Positions 7,596 through 14,795 of a stretch of 37,478 nt of DNA are shown here, in pieces. The translations under genes and the position numbers were made by a program. This DNA is from Nocardia sp. Its GTDB lineage: Bacteria > Actinomycetota > Actinomycetes > Mycobacteriales > Mycobacteriaceae. The notes below the pieces were generated by a model. It ran no database searches. It was not told the DNA's origin and saw only the letters and a program-made list of their open reading frames with translations. The stretch lies in contig NZ_JAODNK010000105.1 in NCBI RefSeq assembly GCF_025465275.1, positions 1-37,478 of the forward strand, written 5' to 3'. Position 1 is the stretch's first letter; each line of letters begins with the position of its first letter.

Positions 7596-7709
7596 TCGCG
7601 TACCCGGGGGCAAACGTTGCGTTTTGATCGATGTTCGACATGGGTCGAGGTAGCGGCCGATTTCCGAACACAGCGGTACGGAACTTCCGGATTCGGGCGA
7701 TGATGAGGT

Positions 7710-10043
7710 ATGACCCACGTCACGGAAACCGCCGCCGCACGCACCACGCGGACGCTCCCGCGCACCTGCCCGCTCTGTGAGGCGGTGTGCGGGCTCGAGC
7801 TCACCCTGGATGCCGCCGATCACGTCACGGCGGTACGCGGCGATCAGGCGGACCCGTTCAGCCGCGGCTTCCTGTGCCCCAAGGGTGCGACGCTCGGACA
7901 TCTCGACGAGGATCCGGACCGATTGACCGCGCCCATGATTCGCGACCGGGCCACCGACAGCTGGCGGCAGGCGAGTTGGGACGAGGCCTTCGGTGTCATT
8001 CGGGAGCGGCTGCCACAGATCACCGGCGAGCACGGAAACCAGTCGGTCGGGTTGTATCTGGGAAATCCCAATGCACATACCGTCGCCGGGGCGCTGTACG
8101 TACCGATTCTCATTCGCGCGCTGGCCACCCGGAGCCTGTTCTCCGCCAGCACCGCCGACCAGATGCCCAAGCAGGTGTCCTCCGGGCTGCTGTTCGGCGA
8201 TCCGCTCACGGTGGCCGTGCCCGATCTGGATCGCACCGACTATCTGCTCATACTTGGCGCGAACCCGCTCGAATCCAATGGATCACTGTGCACCGCACCC
8301 GATTTCCCGGGCCGATTGAAGGCGCTGAAGAAACGGGGCGGACGGTTCGTGGTGGTGGATCCGCGCCGCACCCGCACCGCCAAACTCGCCGACGAGCACC
8401 TGTTCATCCGGCCCGGCAGTGATGCCTACCTGCTGTTCGGAATCGTGCACACGCTGTTCGCGGAGAATCTCACCTCGGTACGCATCGAGGTGCAGGGGCT
8501 CGAGGAAGTACGCGCCGCCGCAGCGCCTTTCACACCCGCCGTGGTCGCGGAGCGCACCGGGGTGCCCGCCGATACCGTCCTGCGGCTGGCGCGCGAACTG
8601 GCCGCCGCGCCCACCGCGGCGGTCTACGCCCGAATCGGCACCTGTACAGCGGAGTTCGGCACGCTCACACAGTGGCTGGTGGATGTCCTCAATGTGCTGA
8701 CCGGCAATCTCGACTCCCCCGGCGGCGCGATGTTCGCCACCGGCGCGACGCTCGGCATCGTGCGCACCCGCCCGTTCCGCCTCGCCCGCTGGATCAGTCG
8801 GGTGCGCGAACTGCCCGAGGCCATGGGCGAATTGCCGGTGGCCACGCTGGCCGACGAGATCCTCACCGAGGGCGAGGGCCGGATCCGCGCCATGGTGACC
8901 GTCGCGGGCAACCCGGTGCTCTCGGCGCCCAGCAGTACCCGACTGGACGCGGCCTTCGCCGGCCTCGACTTCATGGTGAGCGTCGACCGGTATCTCAACG
9001 AGACCACCCGGCACGCCGATGTCATCCTGCCGCCGCCGCGCATTCTGCAGTCCCCGCACTACGACTTCGCGTTGCTGCAGTTCGCGGTGCACAACTACGC
9101 GCGCTACTCCCGGCCGCTGGTCCCGCTCGGCGATACGCTCGCCGAGTCCGAGATCCTGGCGCGCCTGGCACTGGCCGTCAGCGGTCAGGAACCGCAGCCC
9201 GGCATCGATCCCCTTGCGGCTGTGGATGAATTCATCATTGCCGGAATGCTGCACAAGGCAGGGCTGTCCGAGCGGCGTGCGGAACTGATCGGCACGAACA
9301 CCACGGAACAGCGCATCGACCTGATGCTGCGGCTCGGCGCGTATGGGGAGTGGAATCCGGACCGCATCAACCCGACGGACGGGCGGGCGGAATCCAGTGG
9401 TGGATCCCGGCCGAAAGCACGCCGGGATGACGAGGGGACCTCGCCACGCGATGACGAGGGGGACGTGACCGACGGCGACGCGGACCGACTGGCACGCGGG
9501 CTGAATTTGCAAGTGCTGCTGGATAATCCGCATGGGATCGATCTGGGAGCGTTGCGGCCGGGGCTGCCGGGGATTCTGCGGACGGCGTCCAAGACGGTGG
9601 AACTCGCGCCGCAGCCGCTGCTCGATGATGTTGCGCGACTGCGGGACCGGCTGCGGGCGGAGTCGCCGGACATGGTGCTGGTCGGCCGGCGGCAGCTGCG
9701 CTCCAACAACAGCTGGCTGCACAATGTCGGGCCGCTGCTGGGCGGGTCCAATCGGTGCACGCTGCACATTCATCCCGACGATATGGCGCGGCTGGGGCTG
9801 GACGGGCATGCGGTCGTGAAGTCGGCGGCGGGCACGCTCACGGTGGATCTGGAGCCGACCGACGACATCATGCCGGGGGTGGTGAGTCTGCCGCACGGCT
9901 GGGGCCACACCGACAGCGCGCAGACGGTGGCGCGCGCCCACGCCGGTGTGAATGCCAATGCGCTGACCGATGATTCGCTGGTAGACGCACCGTCGGGCAA
10001 TGCGGTCTTCAACGGCGTCCCGGTCACGCTCACGCCGGCCTGA
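7710..10043 (+). CDS. Molybdopterin (bis-PGD) oxidoreductase with [4Fe-4S] cluster
   Basis: A 777-residue member of the DMSO reductase/formate dehydrogenase superfamily. The N-terminal cluster motif is C20-x2-C23-x3-C27-x28-C56, followed by PKG. The two molybdopterin-binding halves follow: LLILGANPLESNG and GGRFVVVDPRRTRTAKLADEH, then FMVSVDRYLNETTRHADVIL, and a C-terminal dinucleotide-binding domain (about 645-777) with RRQLRSNNSWLHN and PHGWGH. Substrate is unknown; M. tuberculosis has a similar orphan enzyme (Rv0197, from memory). Residues 564-575 (GGSRPKARRDDE) are encoded by a half-copy of the dispersed repeat, in the linker before the C-terminal domain, so the insertion may be tolerated. 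There is no TAT signal, so it is probably cytoplasmic. The ATG at 7710 has only a poorly spaced GAGG. Confidence 0.9.
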   Translation: MTHVTETAAARTTRTLPRTCPLCEAVCGLELTLDAADHVTAVRGDQADPFSRGFLCPKGATLGHLDEDPDRLTAPMIRDRATDSWRQASWDEAFGVIRERLPQITGEHGNQSVGLYLGNPNAHTVAGALYVPILIRALATRSLFSASTADQMPKQVSSGLLFGDPLTVAVPDLDRTDYLLILGANPLESNGSLCTAPDFPGRLKALKKRGGRFVVVDPRRTRTAKLADEHLFIRPGSDAYLLFGIVHTLFAENLTSVRIEVQGLEEVRAAAAPFTPAVVAERTGVPADTVLRLARELAAAPTAAVYARIGTCTAEFGTLTQWLVDVLNVLTGNLDSPGGAMFATGATLGIVRTRPFRLARWISRVRELPEAMGELPVATLADEILTEGEGRIRAMVTVAGNPVLSAPSSTRLDAAFAGLDFMVSVDRYLNETTRHADVILPPPRILQSPHYDFALLQFAVHNYARYSRPLVPLGDTLAESEILARLALAVSGQEPQPGIDPLAAVDEFIIAGMLHKAGLSERRAELIGTNTTEQRIDLMLRLGAYGEWNPDRINPTDGRAESSGGSRPKARRDDEGTSPRDDEGDVTDGDADRLARGLNLQVLLDNPHGIDLGALRPGLPGILRTASKTVELAPQPLLDDVARLRDRLRAESPDMVLVGRRQLRSNNSWLHNVGPLLGGSNRCTLHIHPDDMARLGLDGHAVVKSAAGTLTVDLEPTDDIMPGVVSLPHGWGHTDSAQTVARAHAGVNANALTDDSLVDAPSGNAVFNGVPVTLTPA
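9400..9431 (+). repeat. Half-copy of the dispersed palindromic repeat inside a gene
   Basis: This 32-bp stretch matches the right arm of copy 1 (3048-3079) at 30 of 32 positions. No clear left arm is present. It is in frame within the molybdopterin oxidoreductase gene. The GATGACGAGGG at its end is repeated about 20 nt further on. Confidence 0.8.
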
Positions 10044-10409
10044 AACCATTCCGGGCGGTCTACGCAAGGGGGATGACGCCCGGCAATAACCGGACAAATC
10101 TCTGCAAAAAGGACAAAACAGTATTGCGAAATCACTGCGCGCCCTGGGGATCTCGACCATCCGGCCCCGGGCGCGCAGCGCAGCATCCTCGCAGCTATGC
10201 GACGTAAGACTCTTGTGGATGCTTTCATCCGGGAGGATCCTCGCCCAGGAAGGATTGTCCGGCTCCAGTCGACCCCGCCCGAACAGGGCAGATATGCCGG
10301 TTCACTCATTCGCGACACGAATATAGTTAAACCGTATAGGATTTCGGATGGCCGAAGTTCGTGGCCGAGCCTCTTCCATCCGGTATTCAGCTACCAAAGG
10401 GGGCGCACG
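10044..10409. other. 366-bp intergenic stretch without a supported gene
   Basis: It contains an inverted repeat at 10135-10178 and, further on, AT-rich sequence with TATAGT (10322-10327) and TATAGG (10335-10340) that could be the -10 of the flavoprotein gene; GCGACA (10312-10317) lies 17 nt before the latter. The frame of the downstream gene is open back to 10197, but that upstream part has no recognisable protein character and the good ribosome site is at 10410. Confidence 0.4.
10135..10178 (+). terminator. Possible terminator of the molybdopterin gene
   Basis: Arms 10135-10149 and 10165-10178 pair over 14 bp with one bulged base and a 15-nt loop. No T-tract follows, so this could also be a different kind of structured element. 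Confidence 0.4.
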
Positions 10410-11033
10410 ATGCCCGGTACCAGAAACGGCAGCGACGGCGAACGGGAACTGCAGGAACGCTACGGCACTCGTGATCGTGCAGAGCGTTTCTATTCCGATC
10501 AAGTGCGAAATCGACTCAATACCCAGATGATCGATTTCTTATCCCGGATGGACATGGCCTTCATCGCGACTTCCGACAAACACGGTGAGTGCGACAACAG
10601 CTTCCGGGCCGGGAAACCCGGATTCCTGCACGTCATAGACGATCGCACGATCACCTATCCGGAGTATCGCGGCAACGGTGTGCACGCCAGCCTCGGAAAC
10701 ATGCTGGAGAACCCGCACATCGGGATCCTGCTCATCGACTTCGTCTACGACCTGATCGGCCTGCACATCAACGGCACGGCCCGCATCGTCGACGACGCCC
10801 TCATGCGCCGCTGCGTCCCCGATCTCCCACCCGATGCCCGCGGCCGCCAGCCGGAACGCTGGGTGGTGGTGGATGTGGAGGAGGCCTATATCCACTGCCG
10901 CAAGCACATTCCGCACCTGGTCCCCGCGCAGCGCGAGGATCGCGAGTGGGGCACCGACAACACCCGGGCCAAGGGCGGCGACTACTTCGGCGCCAAGGCC
11001 GAAGCGGAAATCCAGACTCTCGTCGACTACTGA
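10410..11033 (+). CDS. Pyridoxamine 5'-phosphate oxidase-family (PNPOx-like) flavoprotein
   Basis: A 207-residue protein with the split-barrel fold pattern: FLSRMDMAFIATSDKHGECDNSFRAGKPGFLHVIDDRTITYPEYRGNG (about residues 43-90) contains the strand, turn and RxGxPGFxxV signature of PNPOx-like proteins, and GNMLENPHIGILLIDF matches the second conserved block. The C-terminal part, VVVDVEEAYIHCRKHIPHLV, is typical of the subgroup annotated as PNPOx-like or MSMEG-type flavin/F420 proteins. It probably binds FMN or F420; the substrate is unknown. The ATG at 10410 has AAAGGGGG 6 nt upstream, which decides the start. It is convergent with gtrA across a hairpin terminator. Confidence 0.82.
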   Translation: MPGTRNGSDGERELQERYGTRDRAERFYSDQVRNRLNTQMIDFLSRMDMAFIATSDKHGECDNSFRAGKPGFLHVIDDRTITYPEYRGNGVHASLGNMLENPHIGILLIDFVYDLIGLHINGTARIVDDALMRRCVPDLPPDARGRQPERWVVVDVEEAYIHCRKHIPHLVPAQREDREWGTDNTRAKGGDYFGAKAEAEIQTLVDY

Positions 11034-11039
11034 TACGCC

Positions 11040-11063
11040 ACCGGCCCGCTACGGCGGGCCGGT
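11040..11063. terminator. Bidirectional hairpin terminator
   Basis: A perfect 10-bp stem (11040-11049 with 11054-11063) closed by a TACG tetraloop, between the convergent ends of the flavoprotein gene (11033) and gtrA (11073). Confidence 0.75.
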
Positions 11064-11072
11064 CCGCCGCGC

Positions 11073-11528
11073 TCAGTTGATCTTGAAGATCACCATGCGC
11101 TGCACGATGAAATTGATCACGGTCGCGGTGCCCTGCGCGATGCAGAAGGCGAGTGCGATTCGCCACCATTGATCAGGCAATGCGTAGTAGCAGAGCTGAT
11201 TGATGCCGACCTGCAGGGCGAAGGTCACCGCATACAGCAGGATGACCGCGATGAAGCGGTTGCGGTTGGGCTCGGCCTTGAAGGTCCAGCGGCGATTGAT
11301 CAGATACGCCGTGGTGGTGCCGGCGATGAAACTGATCGACTTCGCCACCGGCAGCGGCAGACCGAACACCTTGAACAGCAGGGTGTAGAGGCCGAAGTCC
11401 ACGATCGCGGAGAGGCCGCCGGTCAGCCCGAACCGGATGATCTGGGTCTTCAGATCGACATCCGTGCCACCCGGTTCGTCGACGAGGGGCAGCTCGGGAG
11501 GGAGGGGCAGATGGGGTTCCGCGGTCAC
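11073..11528 (-). CDS. GtrA-family membrane protein next to dprE1
   Basis: A 151-residue protein with a polar Pro-rich N-terminus and four hydrophobic helices. The motif FGLTGGLSAIVDFGLYTLLF, then KSISFIAGTTTAYLINRRWTF and QGTATVINFIVQRMVIF, are hallmarks of the GtrA family. In M. tuberculosis the equivalent gene (Rv3789) lies beside dprE1; it has been proposed as a flippase or anchor for decaprenyl-phospho-arabinose metabolism, and its exact role is debated. Here it is divergent from dprE1, not co-directional. I chose the GTG at 11528: the -10-like TACCCT lies 8 nt upstream and there is no Shine-Dalgarno. An upstream TTG at 11564 would put the start beyond this promoter. Confidence 0.88.
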   Translation of the reverse strand: MTAEPHLPLPPELPLVDEPGGTDVDLKTQIIRFGLTGGLSAIVDFGLYTLLFKVFGLPLPVAKSISFIAGTTTAYLINRRWTFKAEPNRNRFIAVILLYAVTFALQVGINQLCYYALPDQWWRIALAFCIAQGTATVINFIVQRMVIFKIN

Positions 11529-11536
11529 AACGCATG

Positions 11537-11542
11537 AGGGTA
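11537..11542 (-). promoter_or_regulatory. -10 box of gtrA (leaderless type)
   Basis: TACCCT read on the minus strand (11542 to 11537), followed by 8 nt and the GTG start. No -35 is obvious. It is 43 bp from the divergent dprE1 -10. Confidence 0.5.
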
Positions 11543-11585
11543 TCGGTCGCGACCCAGGACACAAGCCTCGAGAGGGTTATGCCTG

Positions 11586-11591
11586 TAGCCT
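11586..11591 (+). promoter_or_regulatory. -10 box of dprE1 (leaderless type)
   Basis: TAGCCT, then 8 nt, then the ATG at 11600. No Shine-Dalgarno and no convincing -35 are present. Together with the gtrA box it forms a compact divergent promoter. Confidence 0.5.
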
Positions 11592-11599
11592 CTATCCCG

Positions 11600-13078
11600 A
11601 TGTCCACGAAAGCTCAGACCACCACCACGGCCGCTCCCGATACAGAATCGGCGAGCGCTGGTGCGGACGCAGCGTCGAACGGTTCCTATGAACTGCCCAC
11701 GCAGACCCGCCGCCTGACCGGATGGGGTCGTACCGCAGCCACCACGTCGGAAGTCCTGTCGACCAATGATCCGGAGCTGATCGCCAAGGCGGTTGCCCTG
11801 GTCGCGGAGGACAACGACTCCAAGCCCGCGCATCTGCGTCGCGGCGTCATCGCGCGCGGCCTCGGCCGCTCGTATGGCGACCACGCGCAGAACTCCGGCG
11901 GCCTCGTCATCAATATGGCGGCGCTGAACCGCATCCACCGCATCGACCGCGATTCCCGCCTGGTCGACGTGGACGGCGGTGTCAGCCTCGATCAATTGAT
12001 GAAGGCGGCCCTGCCGTTCGGACTGTGGGTTCCGGTCCTACCCGGTACCCGGCAGGTCACCATCGGCGGCGCCATCGCCTCCGATATTCACGGTAAGAAC
12101 CATCACAGCGAGGGTTCTTTCGGCAATCACGTGCGGTCCATCGACCTGCTGACTGCCGACGGCAAGGTGCAGACCATCGGGCCGAAGAAGAACGCGAAGC
12201 TGTTCTGGGCCACCGTCGGCGGCAATGGGCTGACCGGCATCGTGCTGCGCGCGACCATCGAAATGGTGGCGACGGAGTCGGCGTACTTCATCAATGACGG
12301 TGTGAAGACCAGCACGCTGGACGAGACCATCGCGGCGCACAGCGATGGCAGCGAGGCCAACTACACCTACTCCAGTGCGTGGTTCGACGTGATGAACCCG
12401 CGGCCGAAGTTGGGGCGCGCCACCATTACTCGCGGCCGCCTGGCCAAGCTGGACGAGCTGCCCGCCAAGAAGCAGCGCAATCCGCTGAAGTTCGATGCGC
12501 CGCAGCTGCTTACGGTGCCGAACATCTTCCCGAGCTTCACCGCCAACAGGCTGACTCTCGGTTCGGTCGGCGAGGCGTACTACGCCATGGGCGGCAACTA
12601 CACCGGCAAGATCCAGAATCTGACGCAGTTCTATCACCCGCTCGACATGATCGCGGAGTGGAATCGGGCGTACGGTCCGGCCGGATTCCTGCAGTACCAG
12701 TTCGTGGTGCCGACCGAGGCCGTCGATGAATTCAAGAAGATCATCATCGATATCCAGGCGTCCGGGCACTATTCGGCACTGAACGTTTTCAAGCTGTTCG
12801 GCGCGGGTAACCCCGCACCGTTGAGCTTCCCCATGCCGGGCTGGAACATCTGCGTCGACTTCCCGATCCGGGCGGGCCTCAATGAGCTCGTCACCGATCT
12901 GGACCGGCGCGTCACCGAATTCGGCGGCCGGCTCTACACCGCGAAGGATTCCCGGACCACCGCGGAGACCTTCCACAAGATGTACCCCCGGATCGACGAG
13001 TGGATCAAGATCCGCCGAAGCGTCGATCCCACAGGCGTTTTCATGTCCGATATGGCCCGAAGGCTGGAGCTTCAGTGA
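11600..13078 (+). CDS. dprE1: Decaprenylphosphoryl-beta-D-ribose 2'-oxidase DprE1
   Basis: A 492-residue FAD oxidoreductase that oxidises decaprenyl-phospho-ribose to the 2'-keto intermediate, the first half of the epimerisation yielding DPA, the arabinose donor. FAD-binding features of the VAO family are clear: ARGLGRSYGDHAQN, PGTRQVTIGGAIASDIHGKNHH and GGNGLTGIVLRATIEM. The Cys attacked by benzothiazinones (Cys387 in M. tuberculosis) is present in GWNICVDFP, as Cys418 here (codon at 12851). The N-terminus is about 30 residues longer than the mycobacterial protein and low-complexity (Thr/Ala/Ser). The start is uncertain: ATG 11600 follows a -10 by 8 nt; an ATG at 11579 is the alternative. 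The stop overlaps dprE2. Confidence 0.96.
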   Translation: MSTKAQTTTTAAPDTESASAGADAASNGSYELPTQTRRLTGWGRTAATTSEVLSTNDPELIAKAVALVAEDNDSKPAHLRRGVIARGLGRSYGDHAQNSGGLVINMAALNRIHRIDRDSRLVDVDGGVSLDQLMKAALPFGLWVPVLPGTRQVTIGGAIASDIHGKNHHSEGSFGNHVRSIDLLTADGKVQTIGPKKNAKLFWATVGGNGLTGIVLRATIEMVATESAYFINDGVKTSTLDETIAAHSDGSEANYTYSSAWFDVMNPRPKLGRATITRGRLAKLDELPAKKQRNPLKFDAPQLLTVPNIFPSFTANRLTLGSVGEAYYAMGGNYTGKIQNLTQFYHPLDMIAEWNRAYGPAGFLQYQFVVPTEAVDEFKKIIIDIQASGHYSALNVFKLFGAGNPAPLSFPMPGWNICVDFPIRAGLNELVTDLDRRVTEFGGRLYTAKDSRTTAETFHKMYPRIDEWIKIRRSVDPTGVFMSDMARRLELQ

Positions 13079-13836
13079 TCAACGCGGTAGGCAATCCGCA
13101 GTCCATTCTGCTGCTCGGCGGCACTTCCGAGATCGGTCTCGCGATCTGCTCGGAGTACCTGAAGAAGGGTCCGGCGCGCATCATTCTGGCGGCGCTACCC
13201 GGTGATCCGCTGCGCGAGGACGCGGTCGCCACCATGAAGGCGGCCGGCGCCTCCGAGGTCGAGATCATCGACTTCGACGCGCTGGAGATGGATGCCCACC
13301 CCAAGGTCATCGACCAGGCGTGGGCGCACGGTGACGTCGATATCGCCATTGTGGCGTTCGGCATGCTCGGCGACGCCGAGGAACTGTGGCAGGACCAGCA
13401 CAAGGCCGTCATCGCCTGTCAGCTGAACTACACCGCCGCCGTCTCGGTCGGCGTACTGGTCGGCGAGAAGATGAAGGCACAGGGCCACGGCCGCATTATC
13501 GCCATGAGCTCGGTCGCCGGTGAGCGCGTGCGCCGCTCCAACTTCGTCTACGGCTCCACCAAGGCGGGCCTGGACGGCTTCTACCTCGGCCTCGGCGAGG
13601 CCCTGCGCCCGCACGGCACCCGCGTCACCGTGATCCGCCCGGGTCAGGTCCGCACCCGCATGTCCGCCCACGTGAAGGAAGCACCCCTCACCGTGGACAA
13701 GGAAGAGGTGGCAGCCCTGGCCGTCGCCGCCTCCGAAAAGGGCAAGGAAATCGTCTGGGCCCCGGGCACTTTCCGCTACATCATGATGATCCTGCGCCAC
13801 ATCCCGCGCCCGATCTTCCGCAAGCTCCCCGTTTAG
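13075..13836 (+). CDS. dprE2: Decaprenylphosphoryl-2-keto-erythro-pentose reductase DprE2
   Basis: A 253-residue short-chain dehydrogenase that reduces the DprE1 product with NADH to decaprenyl-phospho-arabinose. The dinucleotide motif is GGTSEIG (15-21), and the catalytic residues are Ser145/146, Tyr159 and Lys163 in SSVAG...YGSTK. GQVRTRMSAHVKEAPLTVDK and the end IPRPIFRKLPV match mycobacterial DprE2 (254 residues). The GTG at 13075 overlaps the dprE1 stop in GTGA, with GGAGC 5 nt upstream, so the two are translationally coupled as expected for partners acting in a complex. Unlike in M. tuberculosis, aftA does not follow directly: a strong terminator and an antisense toxin-antitoxin pair intervene. 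Confidence 0.96.
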   Translation: MINAVGNPQSILLLGGTSEIGLAICSEYLKKGPARIILAALPGDPLREDAVATMKAAGASEVEIIDFDALEMDAHPKVIDQAWAHGDVDIAIVAFGMLGDAEELWQDQHKAVIACQLNYTAAVSVGVLVGEKMKAQGHGRIIAMSSVAGERVRRSNFVYGSTKAGLDGFYLGLGEALRPHGTRVTVIRPGQVRTRMSAHVKEAPLTVDKEEVAALAVAASEKGKEIVWAPGTFRYIMMILRHIPRPIFRKLPV

Positions 13837-13851
13837 GGCGGTACAAGACCA

Positions 13852-13888
13852 GCAAGAGGCGGTGGCCGAATTGGCCACCGCCTCTTGC
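13852..13888. terminator. Strong bidirectional terminator after dprE2
   Basis: A perfect 16-bp stem (13852-13867 with 13873-13888) with a 5-nt GAATT loop. It lies between dprE2 (stop 13836) and the convergent toxin gene (end 13901) and separates dprE1-dprE2 transcription from aftA. Confidence 0.85.
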
Positions 13889-13900
13889 GTATACGGATCA

Positions 13901-14218
13901 CTAGCGAAACAACCTCTCCACCAGCCGGATCAAAGCCGCAGTGTCGTTGACGGCACCCACCCGCTGCCCCAGCGCAGACACCGGATACCAATCGATCAGG
14001 TCGGGTACAGCAGTGCCGATGGCGTCCATGCCATCGACGTTGCGATACGACACCCGGACGCTTGAAGTGAAGTCGTCCGGGATGACGCGCGGAACGACTT
14101 TGCATGCCACGATCCTGCCCTTGCGGGCCGCCAGAAACCTGGCACCGGACAGCACCAACACGTATGCCGGAGTCTGCGAAGGCGTTGCGAGCAGCTGTCG
14201 AATGTCGCCCTGTCTCAA
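13901..14218 (-). CDS. MazF/CcdB-like toxin of a type II toxin-antitoxin system
   Basis: A 105-residue protein beginning MRQGDIRQLL, with a strand pattern VLVLSGARFLAARKGRIVACKVVP, IPDDFTSSVRVSY and a C-terminal block AVPDLIDWYPVSALGQRVG. The R-x-GD start, the VLVLS strand and the final LGxxxG helix are like MazF/CcdB-superfamily toxins, which cleave RNA or poison gyrase. Which activity applies here is not decidable from sequence. The start is TTG at 14218, chosen because a good GGAGG (14229-14225) lies 6 nt upstream, and because it overlaps the antitoxin stop in TTGA. The antitoxin-first order and coupling fit a type II system. Confidence 0.72.
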   Translation of the reverse strand: MRQGDIRQLLATPSQTPAYVLVLSGARFLAARKGRIVACKVVPRVIPDDFTSSVRVSYRNVDGMDAIGTAVPDLIDWYPVSALGQRVGAVNDTAALIRLVERLFR

Positions 14219-14472
14219 ACCTCACCTCCGGATCGGGGCGTCTCGGGCCGGAGCGCTTCGGCCCGAACGGCGTCGCGCAACCGCATCTCCTCGTACATCC
14301 ACTCCTCGGTGATGCCGAGCATCTGGTCGGCGACCTTGGATTGCTCCCACATCTCGCGCTCCAAGCGGTCCTGGATGGCTTCAATAACCCACTGCGAAAC
14401 GTTTCCGCCCGCAGCGGACCGTAGCTGGGTATCTAGCTCGTCCGGAATCTTCACCGACAACTGCTGGGTCAT
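14215..14472 (-). CDS. Ribbon-helix-helix antitoxin
   Basis: An 85-residue protein starting MTQQLSVKIPDELDTQLRSA, a typical ribbon-helix-helix (MetJ/Arc/CopG-like) N-terminus with the DNA-contacting strand QLSVKIP. The C-terminal half is acidic and helical (MWEQSKVADQMLGITEEWMY) and probably wraps the toxin. I start at ATG 14472, where the domain begins; TAACCT lies 7 nt upstream and there is no Shine-Dalgarno. The frame extends 18 codons further upstream without recognisable sequence. It is coupled to the downstream toxin gene and would repress its own promoter. Confidence 0.78.
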   Translation of the reverse strand: MTQQLSVKIPDELDTQLRSAAGGNVSQWVIEAIQDRLEREMWEQSKVADQMLGITEEWMYEEMRLRDAVRAEALRPETPRSGGEV

Positions 14473-14479
14473 ACCAGCA

Positions 14480-14485
14480 AGGTTA
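14480..14485 (-). promoter_or_regulatory. -10 box of the antitoxin-toxin operon (leaderless type)
   Basis: TAACCT on the minus strand, 7 nt before the antitoxin ATG at 14472. No ribosome-binding site is present between them. Confidence 0.45.
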
Positions 14486-14536
14486 CCGTGCGCACCACCA
14501 ATGGAGAGCCGTTCTGCCGCACCCATGGCCGTTCAG

Positions 14537-14662
14537 CTAGCTATCCGGCTCCGACTCGGTCATGTCGATCCACTGTCGGAGAACAGCGTCCAACCAGACG
14601 GGATCGGCTTCCGGCTCGACTAGAGCCCGGCGCAGGAGATCCTCGCGTGGGGCTTCACTCAT
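14537..14662 (-). CDS. Possible small ORF of 41 aa upstream of the toxin-antitoxin pair
   Basis: An ATG at 14662 opens a 41-codon frame (MSEAPREDLLRRALVEP and so on, ending in SEPDS) that is strongly acidic and predicted helical, with WLDAVLRQW in the middle. It has no clear ribosome-binding site. It lies on the same strand as the antitoxin, 64 bp upstream. It may be a real small protein, a remnant of a longer gene, or chance; coding evidence is only its composition. Confidence 0.3.
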   Translation of the reverse strand: MSEAPREDLLRRALVEPEADPVWLDAVLRQWIDMTESEPDS

Positions 14663-14795
14663 GTGCAGAAGCTACTGCCGATTGCGACAGCTGAGTGCCA
14701 GTTCGCGCCTCGAGGGATCGGCGACGCGTTCGGCGGCGTGCCAGTGGATAGGCTGTCGCGCGATGCGTGGACACGAATCCGGAGGCGGAGTGGGA

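Noticed and set aside
8283..10160. 625-codon minus-strand frame opposite the molybdopterin oxidoreductase
   Set aside because: Composition is His/Arg/Gln-rich with no recognisable domain; it is a codon-bias shadow.
11529..11564. TTG start at 11564 for gtrA, giving 163 residues
   Set aside because: It lacks a ribosome-binding site, adds sequence with no family similarity and lies upstream of the likely -10. GTG 11528 is better supported.
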